The notes under the pieces are model-generated. The model saw nothing but the letters and a program-made list of their open reading frames with translations. It did not search any database and had not been told where the DNA came from. Position numbers and translations under genes: made by a program. Positions 21,401 through 28,558 of a DNA stretch of 64,000 nucleotides are shown here, piece after piece (positions within the stretch are counted from its first letter, which is position 1; every line of letters starts with the position of its first letter). Source of the DNA: Cepaea nemoralis (Eukaryota > Mollusca > Gastropoda > Stylommatophora > Helicidae); contig JACEFZ010016152.1 in the NCBI GenBank assembly GCA_014155875.1, positions 318,001 through 382,000 on the forward strand. Reading direction: 5' to 3'.

Positions 21401-24286
21401 CATAAGTGCTCTAGTCTCTATCCATAGATCACACTGGGGATTTCTCCATAAGTGCTCTAGTCTCTATCCATAGATCACACTGGGGATTTCTCCATAAGTA
21501 CTCTAGTCTCTATCCGTAGATCACACCACGAATTTCTCCATAAGTGCTCTAGTCTCTATCCGTAGATCACACTAGGGATTTCTCCATAAGTGCCCCAGTC
21601 TCTATCCATAGATCAGACTAGAGATTTCTCCATAAGTGCACACTAGAGATTTCTCCATAAGTGCCCCAGTCTCTATCCATAGATCAGACTAGGGATTTCT
21701 CCATAAGTGCCCCAGTCTCTTATCCATAGATCAGACAAGGGATTTCTCCATAAGTGCCCCAGTCTCTAACCATAGACCAGACTAGGGATTTCTCCATAAG
21801 TGTTCTAGTCTCTATCCATAGATCAGACTAGAGATTTCTCCATAAGTGCTCTAGTCTCTATCCATAGATCAGACTAGGGATTTCTCCATAAGTGCCCCAG
21901 TCTCTTATCCATAGATCAGACAAGGGATTTCTCCATAAGTGCTCTAGTCTCTAACCATAGATCACACCAGGGATTTCTTTATAAGTGCTGTCTCTACCCA
22001 TTGATAACACCAGGGATTTCTCCATAAGTACTCTAGTCTCTACCCATAGATCACACCAGGGATTTCTCTATAAGTGCTCTAGTCTCTACCCATAGATCAC
22101 ACCAGGGATTTCTCTATAAGTGCTGTCTCTACCCATTGATAACACCAGGGATTTCTCCATAAGTACTCTAGTCTCTACCCATAGATCACACCAGGGATTT
22201 CTCTATAAGTGCTCTAGTCTCTATCCGAAGATTACACTAGGGATTTCTCCATGTGCTCAGTCTCTAACCATAGATCACACTGGGGATTTCTCCATGAGTG
22301 CTCTAGTCTCTAACCATAGATCACACTAGGGATTTATCCATGAGTGCTCTAGTCTCTATCCACAGATCACACTAGGGATTTCTCCATGAGTGCTCTAGTC
22401 TCTATCCACAGATCACACTAGGGATTTCTCCATGAGTGCTCTAGTCTCTATCCATAGATCACACCAGGAATTTCTACATAAGTGTTGTGTCTCTAGCCAT
22501 AGATCACAGCAGGGATTTCTCCATAAGTACTCTAGTCTCTACCCTAGATAACATAAAGATCATCTCAACACCATACAGAAACTACCATCAGCTAAGATCT
22601 TAATATATTTATATATGAACCACAGATGCTGTAAAAATAGTATTTTGCAGACAGTTTTTGTTTTTACTTTGAATATAGCCTGAACAGCTGCCTTTTAGGT
22701 GTCCTGCTGCCATGGGATTTTTCATGTGCATCATTTCCCCCTTTGGCACGGGGTTACAAGTCTGTTGACAATGAAAGCCCTACACCCTGTAGAGGAAGCA
22801 TTACCAGCCTGGGTCAAGCCCCAGCTGGGCTGTATGTGCTGAGCTGTGACCTAGTTGCTTCCTAAATATAACTCTCGGCAGATGTTAAGTTCCATTGCTG
22901 GTCCTGCATATCCGACTGGTTTCTGGGCTTTGAGAGGTGCAAGAAAGTTCTGCAGTCCAGTCCCTGTTTCACAGGACATGGGGAAGTTACCAGCGTTGGG
23001 TTTTGTAGCTGTCCAGGCTGTGGTTTGTGCCCGGTCTTCTTTGTTTTAGAGACAGACAATATAACTCTAAGCAACCCCCACCACTGATGTTATAATGTGT
23101 GTGTTGTTACAGGGATTGTAGTTTGTGTGTTGTTACAGGGATTGTAGTTTGTGTATTGTTACAGGGATTGTAGTTTGTGTGTTGTTACAGGGATTGTAGT
23201 TTGTGTGTTTTTATATTTGTTTCAAGGACTGTTTTTTACAATTGTTACACAGTGTTTATACAGTCATTGCCTGATTATATTCCGCACCGCGACATGTTAG
23301 GGATGGTATTTATGTGTGGACAGCGTGTCTGACTGAAGCATCTTATCTTCATCACTAACATGTTCTTGGAGCCTCACTAGAATAGTGGTTAGCGCACCAG
23401 CCTGCCAAGAATTTTATCTGGGGTCAGTCCTCAGCCAAGGCTGAATCCTCCTTCTCATGGGTTGATCCAGCCTCGCGAAAATGGGGGCGGGACAATTTTT
23501 CTGGGAAGTAAAGGTGATGAAGAAGTGACTTCAGTATGTCATGGCCTAGAATATGTGAGAGTCTAACAGCTCACACCCCAATGGCAGTAGTTGCTAGTGG
23601 GACTACCTTTTTTTTCTTAGTTCATCATGTAATACCCATGTTTCACTTGCAAACAGGTTAAATGGAGATTACCAATATTTTACACACTTTTGCTGTGGCT
23701 TCGGACATGCTTGTCTCTCCAGAGATCTCAGTCCTCAGTGTTGTGAGGCAACACTACAGATGATATTTCTCCATTCATCATTTCTCTCTGTCTACCGTTG
23801 ATCTTTCCAATCATCATGATGTTCTCCCTTCTCATAATATGACCAACAGAGGGCTGTCTGTTTTCTTCTAGCTGTATAGTGATTTACTTTCACTAGCCTC
23901 TTCCTTTCCAGGCAACACATATTAAGCTCTACATTTTTCTTCATAATTGTATGCCTAAATTTGAAACAACACACACACAAACACTGAAGCTGAAGTTACA
24001 TGTGTTTTTATGTTGTTTTGGTTTTTTAGGTCACAGAAGGCCCAAATGCCCAGAAAGGTCGGACACTGTTCTAGAAGGGGAGAGAGATTGCGACTGTGAT
24101 AGCATCTTAACTGTTTTGCCCAGGAACCACAGTAGTATATACTATTTTACTGGGAGATGTGAGGTGGCAGTGCCTTACCCTCGTTTGGTTTCCTTGTCTG
24201 TGCTGGCATTACTTATTGATAGCATTGGTGTAAGTGTGTGTGTATACACACATATATTTCTACAACCAGTGATGTTTGGGGCTTAG
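3796..24286 (+). CDS. TOP3A: DNA topoisomerase 3-alpha, C-terminal exons (partial gene)
   Basis: Seven exons: 3796-3869, 5498-6034, 9583-9676, 10029-10157, 14155-14264, 20956-21126 and 24030-24286. Joined in phase they give about 456 codons of open frame. Every intron is GT-AG. TOP3A is a type IA topoisomerase that, with RMI proteins and BLM-type helicase, dissolves double Holliday junctions; it also works in mitochondria (family knowledge). Its metazoan tail carries two GRF zinc fingers and a last zinc knuckle, and that order is seen here. The catalytic core is absent and would lie upstream of position 1. The introns are full of transposons, the longest being 6.7 kb. The assignment rests on domain order and motif likeness, with no search run. 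Confidence 0.88.
3921..4320 (-). mobile_element. SINE1a: tRNA-derived SINE with LINE-like 3' end
   Basis: A 400-bp insertion in the TOP3A intron after exon X, flanked by a perfect 13-bp TSD, ttattggggtatt (3,908-3,920 and 4,321-4,333). On the minus strand the head looks tRNA-derived: a B-box-like gggttgaagcccc near 4,243-4,258 and an A-box-like ggtctcgaggta near 4,290. The 3' end (low coordinates) ends in ACTAA repeats. It carries a gagcacttatggg stretch shared with the 3' ends of the RNase H LINEs in this window. Other copies lie at 26.6-28.8 kb and 62.96-63.35 kb. Confidence 0.85.
4334..4940. other. TOP3A intron sequence, no gene seen
   Basis: AT-rich intron between SINE1a and a LINE relic. 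An open stretch at 4,597-4,878 encodes a hydrophobic, low-information peptide with no recognisable domain and is probably chance. Confidence 0.5.
4945..5165 (+). pseudogene. LINE-E relic, post-RT C-terminal region
   Basis: Degenerate match to the C-terminal part of LINE-E (best copy 11,295-11,767). The line gagatgtggtttctgc reads EMWFLHRVLRIS, then a TSE-like stretch and a diverged GHVMRRG region. Many indels. Located in the TOP3A intron. Confidence 0.6.
5220..5490 (+). repeat. Start of tandem-duplicated block, copy 1
   Basis: Matches 25,420-25,725 at high similarity, for example the shared aacagaaagacatgatagtc and gaaatatgccaggcaataaa stretches. In unit 1 it runs directly into TOP3A exon A. 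In unit 2 it is separated from exon A' by about 18 kb of later insertions. Confidence 0.82.
5498..6034 (+). CDS. TOP3A: TOP3A exon A: linker and first half of GRF finger 1
   Basis: Acceptor tttccattag, donor gtactg. The exon encodes a Ser/Gly-rich, low-complexity linker of about 155 residues, then CSCGTTALLLTVKKEGPNTG, the first half of a GRF zinc finger (two metal-binding Cys and the KEGPN turn). The finger is completed by exon B at 9,583. An upstream in-frame ATG at 5,401 lies in intron sequence and is not taken as a start. A shorter version is at 43,567-43,788. Confidence 0.87.
6079..7994 (-). mobile_element. ORF1-only retroelement (half-LINE-like) with TSD
   Basis: A 1.9-kb insertion in the intron after TOP3A exon A, flanked by ttgtttagtt at 6,069-6,078 and 7,995-8,004. 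The unit 2 paralogue has the uninterrupted site at 43,823-43,832. On the minus strand it starts near 7,994, carries one gag-like ORF, then about 290 bp of 3' sequence ending in short ggaatt repeats at 6,079-6,095. It has no RT or endonuclease. The organisation resembles half-LINEs such as HAL1 in mammals (analogy only). The retroposition machinery must have come from another element. Confidence 0.8.
6371..7939 (-). pseudogene. Gag-like ORF1 protein with zinc knuckles and coiled coil, one in-frame stop
   Basis: About 520 codons, from an ATG at 7,937-7,939 to the stop at 6,371, in one frame apart from a TGA at 7,631-7,633. The N-terminal 100 residues are basic and Lys-rich. A Cys/His cluster follows, with CSTC, CRYCADHHAFKEC and CANCLGKHGARYLGC as gag-type knuckles. 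Then comes a long Glu/Lys/Gln-rich, probably coiled-coil region ending in a highly charged tail. Such ORF1 proteins bind element RNA. The stop lies in a 21-bp tandem duplication, where one copy has TGA and the other CGA. Family not identified. Confidence 0.75.
8005..8568. other. TOP3A intron; first part duplicated at 43.83-44.03 kb
   Basis: Positions 8,005-8,170 match 43,833-44,030 (repeated phrases such as cttatatacttct). After 8,170 the two units diverge, because unit 2 jumps to sequence equivalent to about 18.35 kb. No gene is seen in 8,170-8,560. Confidence 0.65.
8569..8677 (-). mobile_element. LINE-B 3'-end insertion (about 109 bp)
   Basis: Reverse complement of the last 100 bp of LINE-B1 (31,320-31,421), ending in a GATT-repeat tail at 8,569-8,590. 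A 9-bp direct repeat, tgtggagat, flanks it (8,560-8,568 and 8,678-8,686). An extreme 5' truncation. Confidence 0.82.
8687..8960 (+). pseudogene. LINE-E-like C-terminal relic
   Basis: Begins gagatgtggtttta like other copies of the EMWF motif, then passes through diverged, stop-ridden sequence containing a GKDIS-like phrase. It is the host of the LINE-B fragment at 8,569-8,677. Confidence 0.45.
8961..9582. other. TOP3A intron, no gene; small local repeats
   Basis: No coding sequence recognised. A short direct repeat around 9,310-9,475 holds actagaagttgc and cctgcccatta twice each. A ggggttcaacccc stretch near 9,147-9,160 resembles a tRNA B box, but no A box or cloverleaf accompanies it. Confidence 0.5.
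9583..9676 (+). CDS. TOP3A: TOP3A exon B: second half of GRF finger 1
   Basis: Acceptor atttaccag, donor gtaaga. It completes Gly from exon A and reads RQFYKCSGQNGTSCNFFLW, holding the last two zinc-binding Cys and the aromatic NFFxW core that defines GRF fingers. It ends within a Gly codon finished by exon C. No counterpart is visible in unit 2. Confidence 0.9.
9840..10050 (+). repeat. Local duplication of exon C acceptor region
   Basis: About 110 bp is duplicated imperfectly. Positions 9,840-9,955 (aaggaagaaaaggtgac to gagacgtgaacattag) match 9,960-10,050 (agggaagaaaatctgac to gagacgtgaacaacag). The first copy holds a ttttctctag acceptor followed by broken exon sequence with an early TAG. 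The second is the real exon C start at 10,029. Confidence 0.72.
10029..10157 (+). CDS. TOP3A: TOP3A exon C: linker and first half of GRF finger 2
   Basis: Acceptor gttgtttctag, donor gtaagt at 10,158. It encodes a Gln/Pro/Ser-rich linker of about 33 residues, then VQCRCGLPAK, the start of the second GRF finger. Donor choice: using gtaagt gives CRCG, five residues, LTV on joining exon D, the same spacing as finger 1. The alternative donor three bases earlier (gtagta) does not. Confidence 0.88.
10158..11281. other. TOP3A intron with old SINE1-like relic and hairpin
   Basis: No gene. Positions 10,600-10,830 resemble a very diverged SINE1 in the same orientation as SINE1a (caatttccaactgccaaggg is shared). 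A perfect 15-bp inverted repeat is listed separately. The rest shows nothing recognisable. Confidence 0.5.
10489..10549. repeat. Perfect 15-bp inverted repeat (hairpin)
   Basis: atatcctataggaca at 10,489-10,503 pairs with tgtcctataggatat at 10,535-10,549, with a 31-base loop. It lies in the TOP3A intron. No function can be assigned. Confidence 0.85.
11295..11752 (+). pseudogene. LINE-E1 post-RT C-terminal protein fragment
   Basis: Open to the TGA at 11,750-11,752. Visible features are PVLLYGSESWN, EMWFLRRMLRIPW, a GHVMRR motif and GKRGRGRPR. This is the C-terminal tail found after RT in one common LINE group; its clade is not assigned here. There is no RT catalytic motif because of 5' truncation. 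It is intact as far as it goes, so the insertion is young compared with LINE-E2 next door. Confidence 0.75.
11295..11767 (+). mobile_element. LINE-E1: 5'-truncated LINE with 13-bp TSD and GAT tail
   Basis: Flanked by tgtgggcataagt at 11,282-11,294 and 11,768-11,780, with a GATGAT tail. It inserted into an older minus-strand LINE 5' region (11,796-12,260), where the target sequence resumes. The element shares an aagt microhomology with the target at its 5' junction, a common mark of truncated LINE insertion. Confidence 0.85.
11796..12260 (-). pseudogene. Minus-strand LINE 5' region with endonuclease start
   Basis: The minus-strand frame contains FRVGTWNVRTLNELGNF (about 11,830-11,880), the start of an APE-type LINE endonuclease. 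It is preceded by sequence typical of a LINE leader. Translation breaks right after this motif, so the domain is truncated. LINE-E1 inserted beside it. Confidence 0.6.
12300..12945 (+). pseudogene. LINE-E2: older copy, longer 5' extent
   Basis: Starts further upstream in the element than LINE-E1. FKYLGAFITSDGKCTTEIK near 12,390-12,440 is the RT thumb, followed by the same C-terminal tail with many stops (for example TAG at 12,580). It ends in gcacttgatgatga at about 12,935-12,948. No TSD was identified. Confidence 0.68.
12950..14154. other. TOP3A intron, no gene seen
   Basis: Single-copy-looking intron sequence. Open stretches at 13,529-13,771 (-) and 13,893-14,141 (+) are short and without domain likeness. 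Confidence 0.5.
14155..14264 (+). CDS. TOP3A: TOP3A exon D: second half of GRF finger 2
   Basis: Acceptor gtccttccag, donor gtaggt. It reads LTVQKEGPNKGRQFYGC, then SCNFFQW, completing the second GRF finger with its last two Cys and the NFFxW core. It ends with one base of a Gly codon finished in exon E. This is the most strongly TOP3A-like stretch in the window. It is absent from unit 2. Confidence 0.92.
14265..14984. other. TOP3A intron, no gene seen
   Basis: AT-rich intron between exon D and the minus-strand LINE-H. Nothing recognised. Confidence 0.5.
14985..16690 (-). mobile_element. LINE-H: 5'-truncated minus-strand LINE
   Basis: A non-LTR element inserted antisense in the large TOP3A intron. 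It keeps RT from just before the APGPD region (frameshifted near 16,610) to the post-RT tail, then a second frame (14,982-15,227) continuing the C-terminus. No TSD was found by eye. The same LINE group as LINE-F and LINE-G. Confidence 0.75.
15145..16512 (-). pseudogene. LINE-H reverse transcriptase
   Basis: About 455 codons of uninterrupted RT and tail. Motifs in order: RGISLLSIAGKIL, CGFRKERGTVDMIF, FIDLTKAFDTVSREGLW (motif A), GVKQGCVLAPTLF (motif B), ELLFADDCALYA (motif C, about 15,840-15,865), FTYLGSTV, then LLYACETW and a KWQDKIPD...AGHLTRIPD tail. All catalytic Asp are present. A frameshift near 15,200-15,220 separates the last part, and there is no endonuclease domain, so it is not autonomous. 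One of the best preserved RTs here. Confidence 0.82.
16691..18351. other. TOP3A intron, no gene; first copy of a 450-bp repeat
   Basis: No coding sequence seen. Positions 17,465-17,960 are repeated at 18,960-19,450. Confidence 0.5.
17465..19450 (+). repeat. Direct repeat pair of about 450-490 bp
   Basis: Positions 17,465-17,960 and 18,960-19,450 match over most of their length, sharing for example gtggtgtgtgataaactg and aataatgcagattataatat, with scattered substitutions and small indels. The spacer holds the CT microsatellite. No element ends were recognised; this is probably a local duplication inside the intron. Confidence 0.78.
18352..18423 (+). repeat. CT dinucleotide microsatellite
   Basis: About 35 CT units, then CGCGCG. 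A matching CT tract sits in unit 2 at 44,036-44,106 with related flanks (gtgcacagcaaa against gtacagcaaac), so it is part of the duplicated block. Confidence 0.95.
19660..20425 (+). pseudogene. LINE-B3 relic: RT thumb to RNase H
   Basis: Highly decayed copy of LINE-B. It contains KLRYLGISFNRSLSF, then sequence matching the GKSWM region of LINE-B1 and DVIIYTDGSVL of RNase H near 20,200-20,230. It is cut off at about 20,425 by a mariner end. Frameshifts and internal deletions throughout. Confidence 0.68.
20431..20850 (-). mobile_element. Mariner element fragment with internal foldback
   Basis: Begins with a mariner-type terminal repeat, acgaggggaagtcaataagt, at 20,431-20,450. Reading on the minus strand gives the C-terminus of a mariner transposase: DLAPSNFHLFGHLGRRHF, then the VKTWFRKQ and LRGLIKLMG region (20,565-20,735). 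In the DD34D family the third catalytic Asp falls in the motif APSDxHLF; here that position is Asn. A 27-bp inverted repeat (20,665-20,691 against 20,734-20,760) folds the element back on itself. Relatives at 31,680-32,205. Confidence 0.8.
20956..21126 (+). CDS. TOP3A: TOP3A exon E: basic linker and first half of zinc knuckle
   Basis: Acceptor attccacag, donor gtagtt. It encodes a 57-residue linker with basic stretches (PKRKRS, KQRK; possible nuclear localisation signals), then TCGLCGQP, the first two Cys of a CCHC knuckle finished by exon F. Codon phase agrees with exons D and F. A broken copy is at 45,809-45,925. Confidence 0.88.
21143..22545 (+). repeat. 46-bp satellite array in TOP3A intron (about 30 copies)
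   Basis: Tandem units of about 46 bp, such as ctctagtctctatccatag followed by atcacactagggatttctcc and ataagtg, with unit variants. It starts 17 bp after the exon E donor. The paralogous intron has the same satellite with about ten copies (45,955-46,430). Short frames through it are repeat artefacts. Confidence 0.93.
22546..23094. other. TOP3A intron, no gene
   Basis: Contains a short stretch near 22,675-22,735 vaguely like SINE1 (cagctgcc, catgggatttttcatg). Otherwise nothing recognised. Confidence 0.45.
23095..23235 (+). repeat. Minisatellite of about 27 bp
   Basis: About five units of gtgtgttgttacagggattg plus tagttt. Unit 2 has the same minisatellite at 46,435-46,605 and 51,800-52,070, there split by LINE-G. 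Confidence 0.9.
23236..24029. other. TOP3A intron matching unit 2 at 52.07-52.93 kb
   Basis: No gene. Similar over its length to 52,070-52,928, which carries an extra local duplication of about 93 bp (52,500-52,684) that is single here. Confidence 0.7.
24030..24286 (+). CDS. TOP3A: TOP3A last exon F: end of zinc knuckle, extended tail
   Basis: Acceptor ggttttttag. It reads GHRRPKCPERSD, so that with exon E the protein has CGLCGQPGHRRPKC, a CX2CX4HX4C knuckle. Animal TOP3A usually ends within a few residues of this point. Here the frame runs on for about 76 more codons to the TAG at 24,284-24,286, and that stretch is hydrophobic and looks unselected. Relative to the unit 2 copy there are ten extra bases (ggacactgtt, about 24,061-24,070). 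Without them a TAG would follow CPERS at once. The splice and knuckle are firm; the tail is uncertain. Confidence 0.85.
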
Positions 24287-24639
24287 TCTCCCAGGAAGCA
24301 CCTGAGAAGCTTTGGTCTAGCATGTCAAGATATCATGTCCATATTTCAGCTAAAATCAAACATTTTCTAGATACCTCTACACCCCATGAAGGTAGGAAAA
24401 GACTGATTAAATATTGAGTGAGTTCTGTCACAATATTTCACCCGCAGGATAGGAGAGGAGACCCAAAGAATGACAGGTTTGTTTGTATTCATGTCAGCAA
24501 TATAGTTGTTGGATTGTTGTTTGTAAATAGTATTATTTGTGTGAGTGGCCGTCGATGGTGAGAGCACTATCTGTGAGTCAACCATGTACGTTGATTAAAC
24601 ATATTGTCAACTGACTGGTGTTGGTGTATTTTGATTTCA

Positions 24640-25400
24640 TGTAGCTTTGCTGGTGACATTGTCCTCCTGTGCCACACACAATCAGATGTAAGATAAACTA
24701 AACACACTTGATGGAAGTCACAACAATGAGGTCTGAACATTCGTTGAGGAAAGACATAAATAATGTGAATAACTCAGTTTCTGTTGGTGAAACCTCACTT
24801 CAAGAGGTAACATCATACACTTATTGAGGTATCAGTAAAAACAAAGATGGGGAAGTACATAAAGATATTAAAGTTAGAATGCAAGAGCTACGTCATAACA
24901 CTAGGAAACTCATGGAAGTCAACAGAAATTAAAACTACCAAACTGGATATTTGACCCTAATCTTAAATCAGTACTGCTATATGGATCGTACACATGAAAT
25001 GAAAACATAGAAATACAAAAAAAGAAATTAATGAGAGATGCAATTTTGCAGATGGTGGATGCAAGAAGAAAGATAAAGAAGAATATAATAGAATACATAA
25101 AGAAATAGCAAACAAATGCAAAGAGGCAAAAGAAGTATGATAGACTCATGGAGATTGGGACAAACTATGGATAAGTCTCATTCCATGTATCAACAAATAA
25201 ATACACTAGCAGGTAGGAAAACATGGCAAAGGATTAAAACAGTTCCAAATAAACTACCAACGGTCATAACTGGTGCCTGCACAGAATATAATTGGATTGA
25301 CAAAGTAATAAACAAAGATGCTTGGAACCTGGCCAAGCTGACACCGCAAACCTCCTACGTTATCAATTGGATGGCACATTTTGGAAACTGGTCACATGAT
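24640..25400 (+). pseudogene. Degenerate LINE relic (RT motif C and thumb), copy 1
   Basis: Stop-ridden sequence where GDIVLLCHTQSDV corresponds to the region after the RT YADD box, then a YLGSIVS-like stretch and sequence like the pre-RT linker. It is duplicated at 57,540-58,600 in unit 2, so the insertion predates the tandem duplication. Confidence 0.6.
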
Positions 25401-25419
25401 TGACAGAGATAATGCGTTT

Positions 25420-25725
25420 CACATGTTTTTCAACACATAAAATGATCGCTTGTTAAAAGTGACTGAAGCCATTGACACTAATCGGCAGAAGCCAGTCTTA
25501 TGCAAACAGAAAGACATGATAGTCAGTTTAAAATTGCTGTGGTAGACAATTTAAATTACTGTGTGAATATGTGTATATTTCAGCTTGATGGATTTATTTA
25601 ATCACTTTAGTTTATGTTGTGCGATTTCTGCAGTATGTACCTGACAAGATGCAGCGAAATATGCCAGGCAATAAATCGTGCAATCTATCGTTCGTGTCTT
25701 CGTTATTGAAATTCACTATGAGAAA
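25420..25725 (+). repeat. Start of duplicated block, copy 2
   Basis: Paralogue of 5,220-5,480, the sequence just before TOP3A exon A. The expected next piece, exon A', is at 43,567, displaced by insertions. Confidence 0.82.
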
Positions 25726-25739
25726 ACATTTTTTTTATA

Positions 25740-26100
25740 TTTTAAAAACATTAAGATGCTTTGATGGAATCACTAATGCAGAGCTTAGGGAGAGGAATAT
25801 GATTCCAGCTAATCTTGAGGTCAGGAAAACCAGCTAATCTAGAGGTGGGGACAATATACTGACGCGCAGATAGGATACTCAGTGAGAACACTTGATGATA
25901 GTGCAACTAGAAAGGTCATTCTCTGGAACCCACAGGAGGAGGCCCAAACGCACAGGGAGAAGAGAAAGTGAATATAGATTAATAATATGGGGAGGCAAGA
26001 GATAGCAAACAGAAGAACAGCTTGGCTAGAGTTTGTTGAGGGCATAAACTCCATTTGAGGGATAAAATGGCAGGAGAAGAATCACAATTGCTTTATATAT
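25740..26100 (+). pseudogene. LINE 3'-end relic, duplicated in unit 3
   Basis: Diverged C-terminal LINE tail (phrases like WNPQEEAQ and GRRESE). It matches 58,632-58,680 plus 59,236-59,535 in unit 3. In unit 2 it is followed by the Tc1 insertion. Confidence 0.55.
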
Positions 26101-26141
26101 CTATACTGTTCAAAAAAAAGAAACGCAACATTACTGCAGTT

Positions 26142-26486
26142 TCAATTGCAAACTTGTACCAACATTTTATTGACGATGCTGATTCGCCCACTGCAGTCGG
26201 TTCTGGCGATGCCGGTCCGTAAGAACAGGACATCTGTAGGGTCTTCTAGCCCAAAGACCAGCGTCGTGCACTGGTTCCTGACCGTTTGATCTGAAATCCG
26301 ACAAGCTCCTGGCATTGACTGGACTGGAGGACGCAGATGCAAATCGATTCCTAAGGTGACGCAGCCGTATGAAGCTGTCTTCGGCAGCAGTTGTGATTCT
26401 AGATCTTCCACTACACGGCCGGTCTGCCTCCGAGCCAGTTTCTTGAAATCGCCTCCAAAGGCGACTAATGGTGCTTCTAACCACAT
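26142..26486 (-). pseudogene. Tc1-type transposase N-terminal fragment
   Basis: Minus-strand frame with VRSTISRLWRRFQETGS, DRPCSGRSR and HLRNRF, matching the paired helix-turn-helix DNA-binding part of Tc1 transposases. The DDE catalytic region is missing or broken after about 110 codons. Confidence 0.8.
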
Positions 26487-26784
26487 TAAATTCTCTGGCT
26501 ACTACACTTTGTGACTGTAAAGCCTATAAACGTCCAATAATGATGAGTCATTCTGTAGTGAGATGAGTCATACTTGCACATTGAATTTTCAACTGAATTT
26601 ATTCGAGGAGCGTCAATCTTTTATAGGCATTCAGTTTTAGTTTTAGTTTAGTCGTTGGATCAACATCACGGCACATGGTTTAACCCATAAGTGCTCCATT
26701 TTCCTCCTAACTCAAACCTGAGTCTTGAGAAACTTGGCTCAATGCACAAACTCCGTTGCATCGGCGAGGATCCTGAAATACTTT

Positions 26785-28557
26785 CTTCTTCTTCTTCAGC
26801 ATTCCGAGCCATTGAGGTTCTTTGCTGCAAATACAATCTGTCTCCATTCGTCTCTCTGGTGGACCTTCTCTTGCCAGTCGTTGATTCCAAGTGCTTGTAG
26901 GTCTGTGTGTATATTATCTCTCCACCGCCTTCTTGGTCTACCTCGGGGTCTACGGTCATTTATTTCCTGAGTGTAAGCGAGTTTTGTTTCCCTATTATCT
27001 TCCATTCTTTCTATATGCCCCAGCCATTGTAGTCTATTAGCCTTCATGATACCAGTGATTAGCGGGGACTTAAACAAATCATAAATGTCTTTGTTACTTC
27101 TTCTTTTCCACTCTCCACTTTGTGTATCCTAATGGGTCCAAAGATGCGTCTTAAAATTTTGTTCTCAAAGGTTTGTAACAAGGCTTCGTCTCCTTTCGTT
27201 GTACTCCAGGTTTCAGAGCCATACAGCACAACTGGTCTGATCAGTGTTTTGTATATTGTGATTTTGGTGTTACGAGATAGCGCCTTTGATTTTAGTAGAT
27301 GTTGTAGTGCATAGTATATCTTATTTCCAGAGTTGATTCTAGTTTGTATTTCTTCCCTTATGATGTTGGAGCAGTTGAAGATTGTACCCAGGTATTTGTA
27401 TGTTTCCGTTCTTTTAATGGTCATATTATCTATCTGTATGTGGCCAGAGTTTTTAGCCATTCCGTCTCTTGAAATTACCATATATTCTGTCTTATCTTGG
27501 TTGATAACCAGCCCCATCTGTTGGGCTTTTTCCTTTAAGTGAGTCAATATTTCTAATGTCTTTTGTTCACTTTGCCCTATAATATCTATATCGTCTGCAT
27601 AACCAAGCAGCTTGGATGTTCCTCCAATATCACATTCCTCCTTTACCTTCCTTACAACTTTCTCTAGAGCCAGATTGAAGAGTAGCGGCGATAGTGCATC
27701 ACCCTGTTTCAAGCCAGATGTTATTTGGAAGGGGTCTGATTTCCTGCCTTTATATGTTACTATATTATAAGTATCTTCCATGCATAGTTTGGTCATGTTA
27801 ATTAACTTCCTTGGTATTCCAAATTCCTGCATAACATTCCATAGACTATTCCTATGGACACTATCATAAGCCTTTTTAAAATCCACAAAAATGTTATGGA
27901 GATCTCTTTTATATTCCCAATGTTTCTCGGCTATTTGTCGTAAGATAAATATCTGATCTATTGTTGATCTGTTTTGTCTAAAACCCGCCTGGTAGTCACC
28001 TAATATGTCTTCTGAATATGGTTTTAGTCTATTTAGTAATACTGCGGATAGTATCTTATAGCTTGTGGACAGTAGTGATATTCCTCTATAATTTCCACAT
28101 TGGAACTTGTCTCCTTTCTTAAAGATAGGTATCAATAATGACTCTTTCCAGTCATGGGGTAATTCTTCTGTCCTCCAGATTTTTATTATTAGTTCGTATA
28201 GCTTTAGATGTAATGCATGGCCACCTGCCTTTATAAATTCAGCAGCAATTCCATCAGTCCCAGTTGCCTTATTGTTTTTAAGTCGTGTGATTACATATAG
28301 GATTTCTTCAAATGTAGGTTCTTCAATTTGTGGTTCGCATGTTAGAACCTCTTCCTGTGGGAAAATGTTACTTGGAGCTTCACAATTTAGTAATTCAATA
28401 AAATATTCTTTCCATGTGTTGCACATTTCTTCATTGGTATTTATCATATTCCCATTTTTGTCTTTTAAACCATATGTGTTTTGTTGGTGCCCTCGTTTCA
28501 TTGACTTCAGTACTTTAAAAAACTTTCTGGATTCATTTTTCTGGTGATTAGTTTCCA
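26785..28557 (-). mobile_element. LINE-D: 1.8-kb LINE inserted in SINE1b, 12-bp TSD
   Basis: Flanked by ctgaaatacttt at 26,773-26,784 and 28,558-28,569, one copy being the normal SINE1 sequence. Its 3' end (left) has a GAA-repeat tail at 26,785-26,798. 5'-truncated in the region before RT. RTE-like by motif style, which is a guess. Confidence 0.9.
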
Positions 28558-28558
28558 C
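27059..28558 (-). pseudogene. LINE-D reverse transcriptase, nearly intact
   Basis: About 490 codons: linker; ATGTDGIAAEFIKAGG; YRGISLLSTSYKILS; AGFRQNRSTIDQIF; FVDFKKAYDSVHRNSLW (motif A); GLKQGDALSPLLF (motif B); LLGYADDIDIIG (motif C, about 27,590-27,610); KYLGTIF; and VVLYGSETW. All catalytic Asp are present. The rest of the C-terminus follows in another frame at 26,796-27,077 (LGHIERMED, RRPRGRPRRRW), so one frameshift lies near 27,070. The first residue is not a true start. Confidence 0.85.

Noticed and set aside
21143..22545. Regular repeat array as CRISPR
   Set aside because: Units are contiguous without unique spacers, in a eukaryotic intron. It is a satellite.
20956..24286. GRF and knuckle exons as part of a transposase or endonuclease gene
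   Set aside because: Two GRF fingers, a basic linker and a terminal CCHC knuckle, in that order, fit TOP3A. No transposase domain is nearby in the same frame and strand.
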